A DNA stretch of 64,000 nucleotides from Actinomycetota bacterium. GTDB lineage: Bacteria > Actinomycetota > AC-67. The translations under genes were made by a program, and so were the position numbers. Of this stretch, positions 43,307 to 51,169 are shown in pieces. The stretch lies in assembly GCA_041658565.1 (NCBI GenBank), contig JBAZZY010000003.1:75599-139598 (forward strand), written 5' to 3'. A model generated the notes under the pieces. The model had not been told where the DNA came from. It worked only from the letters and a program-made list of their open reading frames with translations, and made no database searches. Numbering within the stretch: position 1 is the first letter of the stretch; each line of letters starts with the position of its first letter.

Positions 43307-45217
43307 TCAGGGAATCCAGAGACCCTCGAAATACTCGGCCGCCAGAGTCGGCTGCGCGGTCCAGCCGTCGTCGATTCCCGGGTTCTTCGGGTCGAACAGC
43401 GAGAACGTCCCACACGCGTCGGTGACTCCGTACGTCGCCGATGGACACAGCAAGACCATGCCGTCAAAGCGGAACGTGCGCGCGCCGCCGACCGGGCTGA
43501 AGTTCCCGAAGGAGACAACTCCCGAGTCGAGGGCCCCGGCGGTGGCGGTGCTCGCCCCTGCGAAAACGTCGGCCTTGGCCCCAACCGCGGGATTCCACCG
43601 CACGAACTCACCCTGCTTGGTGTCGAAGTCGACGAACAGCATGAATGCCGGTCCGGTGAAGGCGGCACCGCCGCCGTTGCCGCGGAAGTCCTGGTACTCG
43701 ACGAACGACACCGGCCATTCCTTGTGCGTGACCATGACCTGCCAGTAGCTCATCCCGGGAGCGACGAGCTTCGCCGTGGGGGCGGAAGGGTCACAGGTCG
43801 CGCCCTCGGGGCGCACGACACCGCCTGAGTCCTTGTCGCACTTCCCGTCGGTGCGAACCCCGTTGGCGTACACGGTCACCAGCGCCACGTCGTACTTCGC
43901 GTCGGTGTCGTTTGTGATGCCGCCGGCGGAGTTGGACAGTGGGAAGTTGAGCTGGACCGAACATGTTGGTGCCGTGCCGTCGGGGCCGCAGGGCACCCTG
44001 GAGTCGAAGTCCGGGTTCGGGACCTTCTCCCCGTTGACCAGGATGGGGTTGTTGGCCTCGTCCACCATGTACTTCTGTGTCACCAAGTACTCGAAGTGGC
44101 GGCTGTCCTGATTCCCGGGTTCGGCCACGATCAGGACGTATCCCTTGACTGTGTTGTTCGCGCTTACGATCGCCGGGCGACTCCAGTCGAACTTGATGCC
44201 GTCGGCGCCGCGAACCAGACCGAACGAGCACGCCGAACCTCCGCACAACTCCGGCGTCGACGGACCGCTCAGTCGTCCGAAGTCGAAGGTGTCCTTGCCC
44301 GGGGGAGCGGTCACTGTGAGCTTGTGCTCGAGGGTGTTGGAGACGAACTTGTCGCTCTTGCAGCCCGTCGTCGCTCCCGCGTCGATGCTCTCTTCGCATC
44401 CCGAGAAGACGCCTCGCACCTTGTAGGCGCCCGGAGTGGCCGGTGTGCGGCTGAAGTACTCGGGCGCCTTCTTGCCGGTCGTCGCGTTGATGTTCCAGTT
44501 CCCGGAGGTTTGCGACGGCAGCGTGAGGTTGTGCGTCAGGATGCTCGCCTCTTGCTCGCTCAAATACGTGTTCTTGTACACCGGCGCGAAGTCCAATGAG
44601 ACCCGCCAGTCAAACTCGGCGTCGGAGTCGGGGAGCTTCGTTACTGTGAATGGGAGCAAGAACTCGTGGGAGCCAGCGTCAATGTCGTTGTTGCGCAGAT
44701 ACATACACAGCGTTGCCGTCTGCGCAGGCGCGTCCCACTTCAGGAACGCTACGCTGGGATTGCGCTTGTCGCTGCCGGACGGGTTTCGATACCCGTATTC
44801 GTAGGAGGAGGATCCCACCCGGACCTTCATCCCGACACCCCCGCCGAGGCCTTCAGCGTTCGTGACCGAGCTGGGGGTGCCTGCACTGATTATCGAGGGC
44901 GGGCTGCTGACGGTGTAGATATCCGTGCAGGATGCAGCCGGGGCGCCCGACGACGTCTCCGCCGGCTTCAGCGCAGCGAACGTGAAACCCCAGCCTTTGG
45001 GAAGGTAGTAGTCGGCCTTCATCGCAGGCTTGGCTTTATCCGCCTGACCCGTGCGGAATGTGACGCTGGAAGGAACTCCGGCGTACGGATACTCGGTGCC
45101 GACCGACATGGAAACGTTCATCGACTCGCTGTAGCTGCCGACGGCCAGGTTGGGGAGAGCAATCGCGGCGCCGAGAACAGCCGCGGCCAACCGCAGTCGT
45201 TTTCTCGAGGGTGTCAT
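43307..45217 (-). CDS. Large secreted protein of unknown function
   Basis: 636 residues beginning with a signal peptide (basic MTPSRKRLRL, then a hydrophobic run ending AVGS). The rest is rich in Ser, Thr, Gly and Asn, with predicted beta structure, about a dozen Cys that could pair in the exported state, and no motif of a known enzyme. Ordered segments are VPSSVTFRTGQADKAKPAMKADYYLP, EHKLTVTAPPGKDTFDFG and a C-terminal GGARTFRFDGMVLLCP block. ATG at 45217 follows GGAGGAA. It is second in a two-gene operon and is closed by a strong terminator, implying high expression. Confidence 0.75.
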   Translation of the reverse strand: MTPSRKRLRLAAAVLGAAIALPNLAVGSYSESMNVSMSVGTEYPYAGVPSSVTFRTGQADKAKPAMKADYYLPKGWGFTFAALKPAETSSGAPAASCTDIYTVSSPPSIISAGTPSSVTNAEGLGGGVGMKVRVGSSSYEYGYRNPSGSDKRNPSVAFLKWDAPAQTATLCMYLRNNDIDAGSHEFLLPFTVTKLPDSDAEFDWRVSLDFAPVYKNTYLSEQEASILTHNLTLPSQTSGNWNINATTGKKAPEYFSRTPATPGAYKVRGVFSGCEESIDAGATTGCKSDKFVSNTLEHKLTVTAPPGKDTFDFGRLSGPSTPELCGGSACSFGLVRGADGIKFDWSRPAIVSANNTVKGYVLIVAEPGNQDSRHFEYLVTQKYMVDEANNPILVNGEKVPNPDFDSRVPCGPDGTAPTCSVQLNFPLSNSAGGITNDTDAKYDVALVTVYANGVRTDGKCDKDSGGVVRPEGATCDPSAPTAKLVAPGMSYWQVMVTHKEWPVSFVEYQDFRGNGGGAAFTGPAFMLFVDFDTKQGEFVRWNPAVGAKADVFAGASTATAGALDSGVVSFGNFSPVGGARTFRFDGMVLLCPSATYGVTDACGTFSLFDPKNPGIDDGWTAQPTLAAEYFEGLWIP

Positions 45218-45243
45218 TGGTGTTCCTCCGGTTCTCATGGCCG

Positions 45244-46389
45244 TCAGAAGGGCAGAACCCACGTTGTGGATTCGGTGATAACCGGGCGGGCCCATGCGTC
45301 GGTCACGGTGACCACGATTCTGTAGGACTCGCCCGGAGTGTTCGGCTCGAAGTCGTCGATTCGAAGCGTGGTGCCCCATGAGGCGCGCGGCCCCGAACGT
45401 GGTCCCAGGATTTCCATCGACGTTTGCCCGTTGCGGAGCGTCATCGGCGTTTCGCCCAGGAAGATCTGAAGGCGCGCGCCCGCAATCTCCGACGCGATCC
45501 CCCCCGAAGACGCGACCATATCCTCGATTCGGCCGCTAACCTGGGCTTCACTGGTGGCTCCGTACACCTGGATCGAGCACGTGGTCATTCTTGCCGGACC
45601 GACGAGGATCGACATGTCGTTGTCGTCGGGGCAGGCGTTGACGGGATCCGGATACTGCTGGCGGTGAAGCGAACGGGGCGTGCCGCAGCCCAACGACCCG
45701 CCTTGCCCTCCGATCTCGCCTTGGAACAACTCCGGGTTGTGGCACCACTGCCCCGGCGGCCACTTCTGACTGCTCAACGCCGGGGAAACTGTGTCGCGCG
45801 GCGTTCCGGCGTACTTGGTGATGGTCTGGCTTTGCGTGATCGCCTTGCCGTTGACGCGCGCGGTCGTCGCCACGGTCAGTGGCGAGGCGCCCAGTTTGCT
45901 CAAGTAGGTGAGTTTGCCGGCGTCGTCGGCGGGGAAGGCATCCGGGGCCACGAGCGGCTTCCAGTCCTGGTCGAGGTCGACCAGGTGGCGCCCCAACTGG
46001 GTGACCTGGATCTCAGCGTTGAAGTCCCCGGCCTTGGGGCCGGAGCCAGGCTCGTCGACGGGGTAGACCGTGGCGGTCTTCGACAGGGCTGTGCCGGTGT
46101 CGTCGGTGACAACTACTTCGACGTAGCCTCTAAGCATTCCGTCGGAATCGGCAAGTCCCTTGACGTTGCCGCGGACGTAGATAAAGCCCTTCTCGCCGCG
46201 CCCCAATGCGTCGGAGTTGGCGAAGAGAACCTTCGTGTCGTCCCAAGGCGTGTTCGAGGCGTTCTGGCGAGCGTCTCCGAAGACGTTGAGGACGGTGAAC
46301 GAGGGGTCGTCGGCGTGTGCCGCCCCCGGAACGAAGGTTGCGATCATGGAGACAAGGAGGGCTTTCCAGCCTGCCTTCCGCCAGTTCAT
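45244..46389 (-). CDS. Secreted protein of unknown function, operon partner
   Basis: 381 residues with a signal peptide (MNWRKAGWKALLVSMIATFVPGAAHA). The mature part is beta-rich, with Ig-like sounding segments (GYVEVVVTDDTGTALSKTATV; ESYRIVVTVTDAWARPV) and several Cys. ATG at 46389 follows AAAGGAG on the minus strand. Only 26 bp separate it from the next secreted gene. I recognise no family. Together the two could form a surface or extracellular complex. Confidence 0.75.
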   Translation of the reverse strand: MNWRKAGWKALLVSMIATFVPGAAHADDPSFTVLNVFGDARQNASNTPWDDTKVLFANSDALGRGEKGFIYVRGNVKGLADSDGMLRGYVEVVVTDDTGTALSKTATVYPVDEPGSGPKAGDFNAEIQVTQLGRHLVDLDQDWKPLVAPDAFPADDAGKLTYLSKLGASPLTVATTARVNGKAITQSQTITKYAGTPRDTVSPALSSQKWPPGQWCHNPELFQGEIGGQGGSLGCGTPRSLHRQQYPDPVNACPDDNDMSILVGPARMTTCSIQVYGATSEAQVSGRIEDMVASSGGIASEIAGARLQIFLGETPMTLRNGQTSMEILGPRSGPRASWGTTLRIDDFEPNTPGESYRIVVTVTDAWARPVITESTTWVLPF

Positions 46390-46508
46390 CCTGGCCGCTC
46401 CTTTCATACGGGCGGGGCCGCCGGACGGCCGCCGTCCCGATCTGCGGGATGGTTTAGTTTGGGTGTTGCTGATCAAGTTCGACCCATGTTGCGGTCTTCC
46501 TGCTGTTT

Positions 46509-46528
46509 TACACGCTACGTACGGTGTA
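46509..46528. promoter_or_regulatory. 20-bp imperfect palindrome in a divergent promoter region
   Basis: TACACGCTAC and GTACGGTGTA pair at 8 of 10 positions per half. It lies in the 292-bp gap between the secreted operon and the acyl-CoA dehydrogenases, about 127 bp before the nearer -10 box. Size and form suit a TetR-family operator, but no regulator gene is adjacent. Confidence 0.45.
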
Positions 46529-46635
46529 TCCCGTTCCGCTTCGTCCCTTTCGGCCGATATAAGGTGCACTGCTTCGTCGGTTCGGGGCAGGTTTGGGCGT
46601 CCGGCCCGAATTGGTTGCTTCCGTCAGCCCACCGG

Positions 46636-46641
46636 TACACT
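46636..46641 (+). promoter_or_regulatory. -10 box of the acyl-CoA dehydrogenase operon
   Basis: TACACT about 40 nt before the ATG at 46682. TTGGTT and TTGCTT lie 15-19 bp upstream as weak -35 candidates. A GGGGGAG ribosome site is in the leader. Confidence 0.5.
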
Positions 46642-46681
46642 CGGGCCTTCACGTGTCTTTTTCACGGATGGGGGAGAGTCC

Positions 46682-47866
46682 ATGGATTTCCGGGACACAC
46701 CAGATGAAGCCGCGTTTCGCAAGGAGATTCGGGACTGGCTCGAGGCCAACCTGACCGGGGAACTGGCTCAGGGGCACGCTGGGACCGACGAGACGCGAGT
46801 CGACGAGCTTCGCGCGTGGCAAGCCAAGCTCCACCAAGGTGGCTGGGCCGGCGTGTCGTGGCCGAAGCAGTTCGGGGGCAGGGGAGCCTCCTTGATCGAG
46901 CAGGCGATCTTCTATCAGGAGATGGCCAGGACGAAGGCCCCTTCGCCACTCAACGTTATTGGGATCGGCATGGCCGGCCCGACGATCATCGCGCACGGCA
47001 CCGACGAGCAGAAGGCTCGCTTCCTGCCCAAGATCTTGTCGGCTGAGGAGATCTGGTGTCAGGGGTTCTCCGAACCGGAGGCGGGAAGCGACCTCGGGTC
47101 GTTGCGCGCCACCGCCGTTGAGGACGGCGAGCACTACATCATCAACGGCCAGAAGGTCTGGACGACGCTCGCGCACATCGCGCAGTGGTGCATCTTCCTC
47201 GCGCGCACCGACCCGTCGGCTCCCAAGCACAAGGGAATCTCGTACTTCCTGGTGGACATGAGTTCTCCGGGCGTGGAGGTGCGCCCCTTGGTCCAGATCA
47301 GCGGACAGGCTGAGTTCAACGAGTTGTTCATGACGGACGTTCGCGTTCCCAAGGAGAACCTCCTTGGCCGTCCGGGCGACGGGTGGAACATCGCCATGAC
47401 CACCTTGATGCACGAGCGCGGAACTCTTGGGTTCGCGCTCTCCGTGCAGGCGCGCATCGCGCTCGATGAGGCGATTGCGCTCGCGAAGCGCACCATCCGC
47501 AACGGGCGTCCCGCCATCGAGGACCCGGTCGTGCGTCAGCGCTTGGCGCAGGCGCACGTCGAGATCGAAGCGATGCGTCTGACCAACTACCGCGGCCTCA
47601 GCACCATCATGCGCACCGGGATCCCCGGGCCAGAGGGTTCGCTCGGTAAGTTGCTGTGGTCCGAGTCGGTCCAGCGTTTGAACGATCTCGTGATCGAGTT
47701 GCTTGGGCCTTCGGGTCTGTTGACGGAGTCCGATAGCGATCCTGCGGTCGCCCGCTGGCAATTCGCTCACCTTCGCGGGCGCGGACACACGATCGAGGCC
47801 GGCACCAGCGAGATTCTTCGGAACATCATCGCCGAGCGCGTGCTCGGTCTTCCACGGTTGCGGTAG
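46682..47866 (+). CDS. Acyl-CoA dehydrogenase, subunit 1
   Basis: 394 residues of the acyl-CoA dehydrogenase fold. Flavin-binding segment CQGFSEPEAGSDLGSLRA, the middle beta domain INGQKVWTTLAH, and C-terminal AGTSEILRNIIAERVLGLPR are present. The N-terminal extension and overall form fit the actinobacterial FadE proteins that work as two-gene heterotetramers, here with the next gene 11 bp away. It should oxidise an acyl-CoA, possibly with a steroid or branched side chain; the substrate is inferred only from family habit. Confidence 0.9.
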   Translation: MDFRDTPDEAAFRKEIRDWLEANLTGELAQGHAGTDETRVDELRAWQAKLHQGGWAGVSWPKQFGGRGASLIEQAIFYQEMARTKAPSPLNVIGIGMAGPTIIAHGTDEQKARFLPKILSAEEIWCQGFSEPEAGSDLGSLRATAVEDGEHYIINGQKVWTTLAHIAQWCIFLARTDPSAPKHKGISYFLVDMSSPGVEVRPLVQISGQAEFNELFMTDVRVPKENLLGRPGDGWNIAMTTLMHERGTLGFALSVQARIALDEAIALAKRTIRNGRPAIEDPVVRQRLAQAHVEIEAMRLTNYRGLSTIMRTGIPGPEGSLGKLLWSESVQRLNDLVIELLGPSGLLTESDSDPAVARWQFAHLRGRGHTIEAGTSEILRNIIAERVLGLPRLR

Positions 47867-47877
47867 GAGGGACGACG

Positions 47878-48993
47878 ATGGACTTTAGCTTTACGAGTGA
47901 CCAGGAAACGCTGCGCGCTTCTGTGCGCGAGGTGCTCACCGACAAGTCCGGTCCCGCCGCGTACCGTGCGGCGATGGCGTCGACGGACGGGTGCGACACC
48001 GCGCTTTGGAAGATCGTCGGCGAGCTGGGATGGACGGGCGTCGGGATCGCCGAGGAACACGGTGGTCTCGGTTTGGGGATGATCGAGCTTTGCATCTTGC
48101 ATGAGGAGTTGGGGCGCGCAGTGGCGGCCGTGCCGTTCTTCTCGACCGTCGGCCTCGCGGCTCAGGTCGTTGAGCAGGCCGAGCCGTCGGACGCGCGCAG
48201 CGCGTTCCTCGCCGGTGTGGCCGCCGGCGAGATCCGCGCGACGCTGGCGTTCGGGGGCGCAGCCTTCGACGTGCGCGACACAACGGTCGAGGCGGCTCCG
48301 GCTGCGAACGGGTCGTGGACGTTGTCGGGGCGGGCTTCTCTGGTTCCGGAGGCGCACCTGGCCGACCGGATCGTGACCTCCGCGCGCACCGCGAGCGGCG
48401 AACTCATGCTGTTCGTGGTTCCCGCGTCGGCGCTTCCTGCGGCACCTCGTCCCGAGGCGTCGCTTGATGGAGGCCGGCGTTTGGCCGACGTGGACTTCAC
48501 CGGCGTCTCGGTGCAGGCCGACGCCGTTCTGGGATCTGCGGACGAGGTGCTTGCCCGCGGAATCGAGCGCGCGGCAGTGCTTCTGGGCGCCGAGGCTGTC
48601 GGCGTGGCCACCGTCGCGCTCGAGATGTCGGTCGCCTACACCCGCGAGCGGGAGCAGTTCGGTCGTCCGATCGGTGCGTATCAGGCCATCAGTCACACGT
48701 TGTCGGATGTCCTGCTCTGGAACGAAACCGCGCGCAGCCACGTTTACTACGCGGCCTGGGCGGCTGAAGAGGGAACACCGGACGCGCGCATCGCCGCGGC
48801 GACGGCGAAGGCGGCGGCGGCAGACGCCGCGCGCATCGCCACCGCCGACGGGATCCAGGTACACGGTGGGATCGGATTCACCTGGGAACACGATCTGCAT
48901 CTGTACTACCGGCGGGCGAAGTTCGACGAGTTGTACCTCGGTGATGCCGGGGTGTGGCGCGAGCGGATCGCCTCGGTGCTCGCTGCGTCGTAA
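47878..48993 (+). CDS. Acyl-CoA dehydrogenase, subunit 2
   Basis: 371 residues. The N-terminal helical domain, LAFGGAAFDVRDTTVEA-type middle domain and C-terminal YTREREQFGRPIGAYQAISHTLSD with QVHGGIGFTWEHDLHLYYRRAK are all recognisable. In paired FadE enzymes one subunit supplies the catalytic Glu and the other completes the FAD site. GGAGGGACG precedes the ATG. Confidence 0.9.
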   Translation: MDFSFTSDQETLRASVREVLTDKSGPAAYRAAMASTDGCDTALWKIVGELGWTGVGIAEEHGGLGLGMIELCILHEELGRAVAAVPFFSTVGLAAQVVEQAEPSDARSAFLAGVAAGEIRATLAFGGAAFDVRDTTVEAAPAANGSWTLSGRASLVPEAHLADRIVTSARTASGELMLFVVPASALPAAPRPEASLDGGRRLADVDFTGVSVQADAVLGSADEVLARGIERAAVLLGAEAVGVATVALEMSVAYTREREQFGRPIGAYQAISHTLSDVLLWNETARSHVYYAAWAAEEGTPDARIAAATAKAAAADAARIATADGIQVHGGIGFTWEHDLHLYYRRAKFDELYLGDAGVWRERIASVLAAS

Positions 48994-49002
48994 CTTCAGG
49001 AA

Positions 49003-49704
49003 GTGGTTCAGCCGAAGAAGGAGGCGCGCGCGCCGTGGGCCGGCCGGGAGACCGACCCCGAGCGGACCAAGCGCGCGCGCGCCGTCCTTCGGCTGTTGCG
49101 AAAGGAGTACCCCGGCGCCAAGACGGCTCTGGTGCACCGCAGCCCCTTCGAGTTGCTCGTGGCGACGGTGCTGAGCGCGCAGTCCACCGATCGCACGGTC
49201 AACGAGATCACGCCGGGCCTGTTCGCGAAGTACTCCGGCCCTCGCGCGTTCCTGGCTTCGGCGCCGGGGGAGTTGGAGCAGGACATCCACCGGTCGGGGT
49301 TCTTCAATCAGAAAGCGAAGTCGATTCGCGGCCTGTGCCGTGGATTGCTCGATGAGTTCGACGGCGAGGTCCCGCGCACGATGGCGGAGTTGACGCGGTT
49401 GCCGGGCGTGGCGCGCAAGACTGCGAACGTGGTGCTTTCGAACGCGTTCGGGATCAACGACGGGATCGCGGTCGACACGCACGTGCATCGGTTGTCGTGG
49501 CGGTTGGCGCTCAGCGACGCGGACGACCCGGTGAAGGTCGAGCGGGACCTGATGGCGATGTTTCCGCGCGCGCGTTGGGCCGACGTCACCCATGTGCTGA
49601 TCGAGCACGGCCGTGCCGTGTGCGGTGCTCGCGCACCGCGATGCGAGGACTGCGTGGTCAACGCGAAGTGCCCGTCCTCGCGCGCGCCGGGCGCAGCCGT
49701 TTAG
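49003..49704 (+). CDS. nth: Endonuclease III (DNA glycosylase/AP lyase)
   Basis: 233 residues. The helix-hairpin-helix LPGVARKTANVVL carries the catalytic Lys, and VDTHVHRLSWRL carries the catalytic Asp. Four Cys with C-x6-C-x2-C-x5-C spacing (from VCGARAPRCEDC on) bind the [4Fe-4S] cluster. It removes oxidised pyrimidines in base-excision repair. The N-terminus has ~20 extra basic residues. GTG at 49003 has a weak ribosome site. The TAG stop lies inside the -10 box of the next gene. Confidence 0.95.
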   Translation: MVQPKKEARAPWAGRETDPERTKRARAVLRLLRKEYPGAKTALVHRSPFELLVATVLSAQSTDRTVNEITPGLFAKYSGPRAFLASAPGELEQDIHRSGFFNQKAKSIRGLCRGLLDEFDGEVPRTMAELTRLPGVARKTANVVLSNAFGINDGIAVDTHVHRLSWRLALSDADDPVKVERDLMAMFPRARWADVTHVLIEHGRAVCGARAPRCEDCVVNAKCPSSRAPGAAV

Positions 49705-49707
49705 ACT
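49702..49707 (+). promoter_or_regulatory. -10 box of the adenosyltransferase gene
   Basis: TAGACT begins with the nth stop codon TAG and ends 7 nt before GTG 49715, so the transcript should be leaderless. Confidence 0.55.
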
Positions 49708-49714
49708 CTCGCCC

Positions 49715-50281
49715 GTGCGCATCTACACGAAGACCGGAGACGACGGCACGACGGGCTTGCTCTACGGCGGGCGTCTGGACAAATGTGACTTGCGCGTCGA
49801 GGCCTACGGCGCCTCGGACGAGGCGGTCGCGGTGCTCGGAGTTGCGCGCGCCACCACGCGCGACGCCGGACTGCGCGAGACGATCCTTGGATTGCAGCGC
49901 GAACTGTTCGTTGTCGGCGCTGAACTTGCGACCGCACGCGAGAATTGGTCGAAACTTTCGCCGGTCAAGGGGACGAAGGTCACCGCGGGGATGGTCGACG
50001 CGCTCGAGGAGTTGATCGACGATTACTCGCGCCGCACGCAGATGCCGAAGGAGTTCGTCGTGCCCGGCGAGACGACGGCGAGCGCAGCGCTCGACGTTGC
50101 GCGCGCGGTCATTCGTCGGTGTGAGCGGCGATGCGTCGCACTTCAGCGAGCCGGGGAACTCAGCGACGACGAAGTCGTGCGTTACCTCAATCGTCTGGCC
50201 GACTTGCTGTTCGTGCTCGCGCGCCACGAAGAGGGCGGGTACACGCCGTTGCGTGAAACTGGTGAGCAGAGTCCGGACTAG
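49715..50281 (+). CDS. PduO-type cob(I)alamin adenosyltransferase
   Basis: 188 residues. The N-terminal ATP-binding signature IYTKTGDDGTTGLLYGG, central YGASDEAVAVLG, the conserved FVVPGETTASAALDVARAVIRRCERR and LNRLADLLFVLARHE are all present. It transfers the adenosyl group of ATP to cobalamin, giving coenzyme B12. GTG at 49715 matches the family N-terminus; longer frames are not supported. The last 4 bp overlap the convergent panB gene. Confidence 0.95.
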   Translation: MRIYTKTGDDGTTGLLYGGRLDKCDLRVEAYGASDEAVAVLGVARATTRDAGLRETILGLQRELFVVGAELATARENWSKLSPVKGTKVTAGMVDALEELIDDYSRRTQMPKEFVVPGETTASAALDVARAVIRRCERRCVALQRAGELSDDEVVRYLNRLADLLFVLARHEEGGYTPLRETGEQSPD

Positions 50282-51069
50282 CGGTAGGAGTGCTCGGGGC
50301 CGGGGTACTCGCCGGCGGTAACCTCATCGGCGTAGCGCCGCGCCGCGTCGCTGATCGCGGTCCGCAGATCCGCGTAACGCTTGACGAACTTCGGACCCTC
50401 GCCCGCCGTGATTCCGAGCAAGTCGTTGACGACCAGCACTTGCGCGTCGCACGCGGGTCCTGCCCCGATGCCGATCGTCGGGATCGACAGAGCCTGGGTG
50501 ATGCGCGCGGCGAGGTCGGCCGGCACGCACTCCAACACGAGCGCGAACGCTCCCGCGTCGGCCAGTTCCTTGCTCCAGGCGAGGATCGACTCCTGCTGTT
50601 CTTCGGTGCGCCCTTGCACCTTGTATCCGCCGAAGGAGTGCACCGACTGCGGCGTGAGGCCGAGGTGTCCCATCACGGGAACGCCCGACGCCGACAGCGA
50701 CGACACCAGGTCGATTTGTGGGCCTTCGAGTTTGACCGCGTGGGCGCAACCTTCCTTCAGGAACCGCATCGCGTTGCGCATCCCGTCCTCGCGCGAGGAC
50801 TGGTAACTGCCGAAGGGCATGTCTCCGACGACGAGGGCATTGCGCGCGCCGCGCGCGACGGCGCGCGTGTGGTGCAGCATCTCGTCCATGGTCACAGGGA
50901 TCGTCGTGTCGTAGCCAAGCACCACTTGTGCCAGCGAGTCGCCGACAAGCAGCACGGGAATGCCGGCTTCGTCGAGGATCTGTGCGGTGGGGAAGTCGTA
51001 GGCGGTCAGCATCACGAACTTCTCACCGCGAGCTTTGCGTGCGGCGAGGTCGTGGATCGAAACGGGCAT
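50278..51069 (-). CDS. panB: 3-methyl-2-oxobutanoate hydroxymethyltransferase PanB
   Basis: 263 residues. LTAYDFPTAQILDEAGIPVLLVGDS, the metal-binding Asp residues, VKLEG and GHLGLTPQSVHSFGGYKVQG are the family hallmarks, and AGPACDAQVLVVNDLLG is close to the C-terminus. It makes ketopantoate from 2-oxoisovalerate with methylene-tetrahydrofolate, the first committed step of pantothenate synthesis. ATG at 51069 follows GGAGA. No panC or panD is next to it. Confidence 0.97.
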   Translation of the reverse strand: MPVSIHDLAARKARGEKFVMLTAYDFPTAQILDEAGIPVLLVGDSLAQVVLGYDTTIPVTMDEMLHHTRAVARGARNALVVGDMPFGSYQSSREDGMRNAMRFLKEGCAHAVKLEGPQIDLVSSLSASGVPVMGHLGLTPQSVHSFGGYKVQGRTEEQQESILAWSKELADAGAFALVLECVPADLAARITQALSIPTIGIGAGPACDAQVLVVNDLLGITAGEGPKFVKRYADLRTAISDAARRYADEVTAGEYPGPEHSYR

Positions 51070-51169
51070 CGCAACGTCTCCTTCCTCGCGGCCCTCGCGG
51101 TGTTCACCGGTCACGGGGTCCACGGGTTCTCGCGCGATCATGCCAGGCTCCGGAGAGCTTTGCCACAGT

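Noticed and set aside
42842..43828. 328-codon plus-strand open frame spanning three minus-strand features
   Set aside because: It runs through the terminator at 43261-43294 and into the well-supported secreted-protein gene. Composition is random-like.
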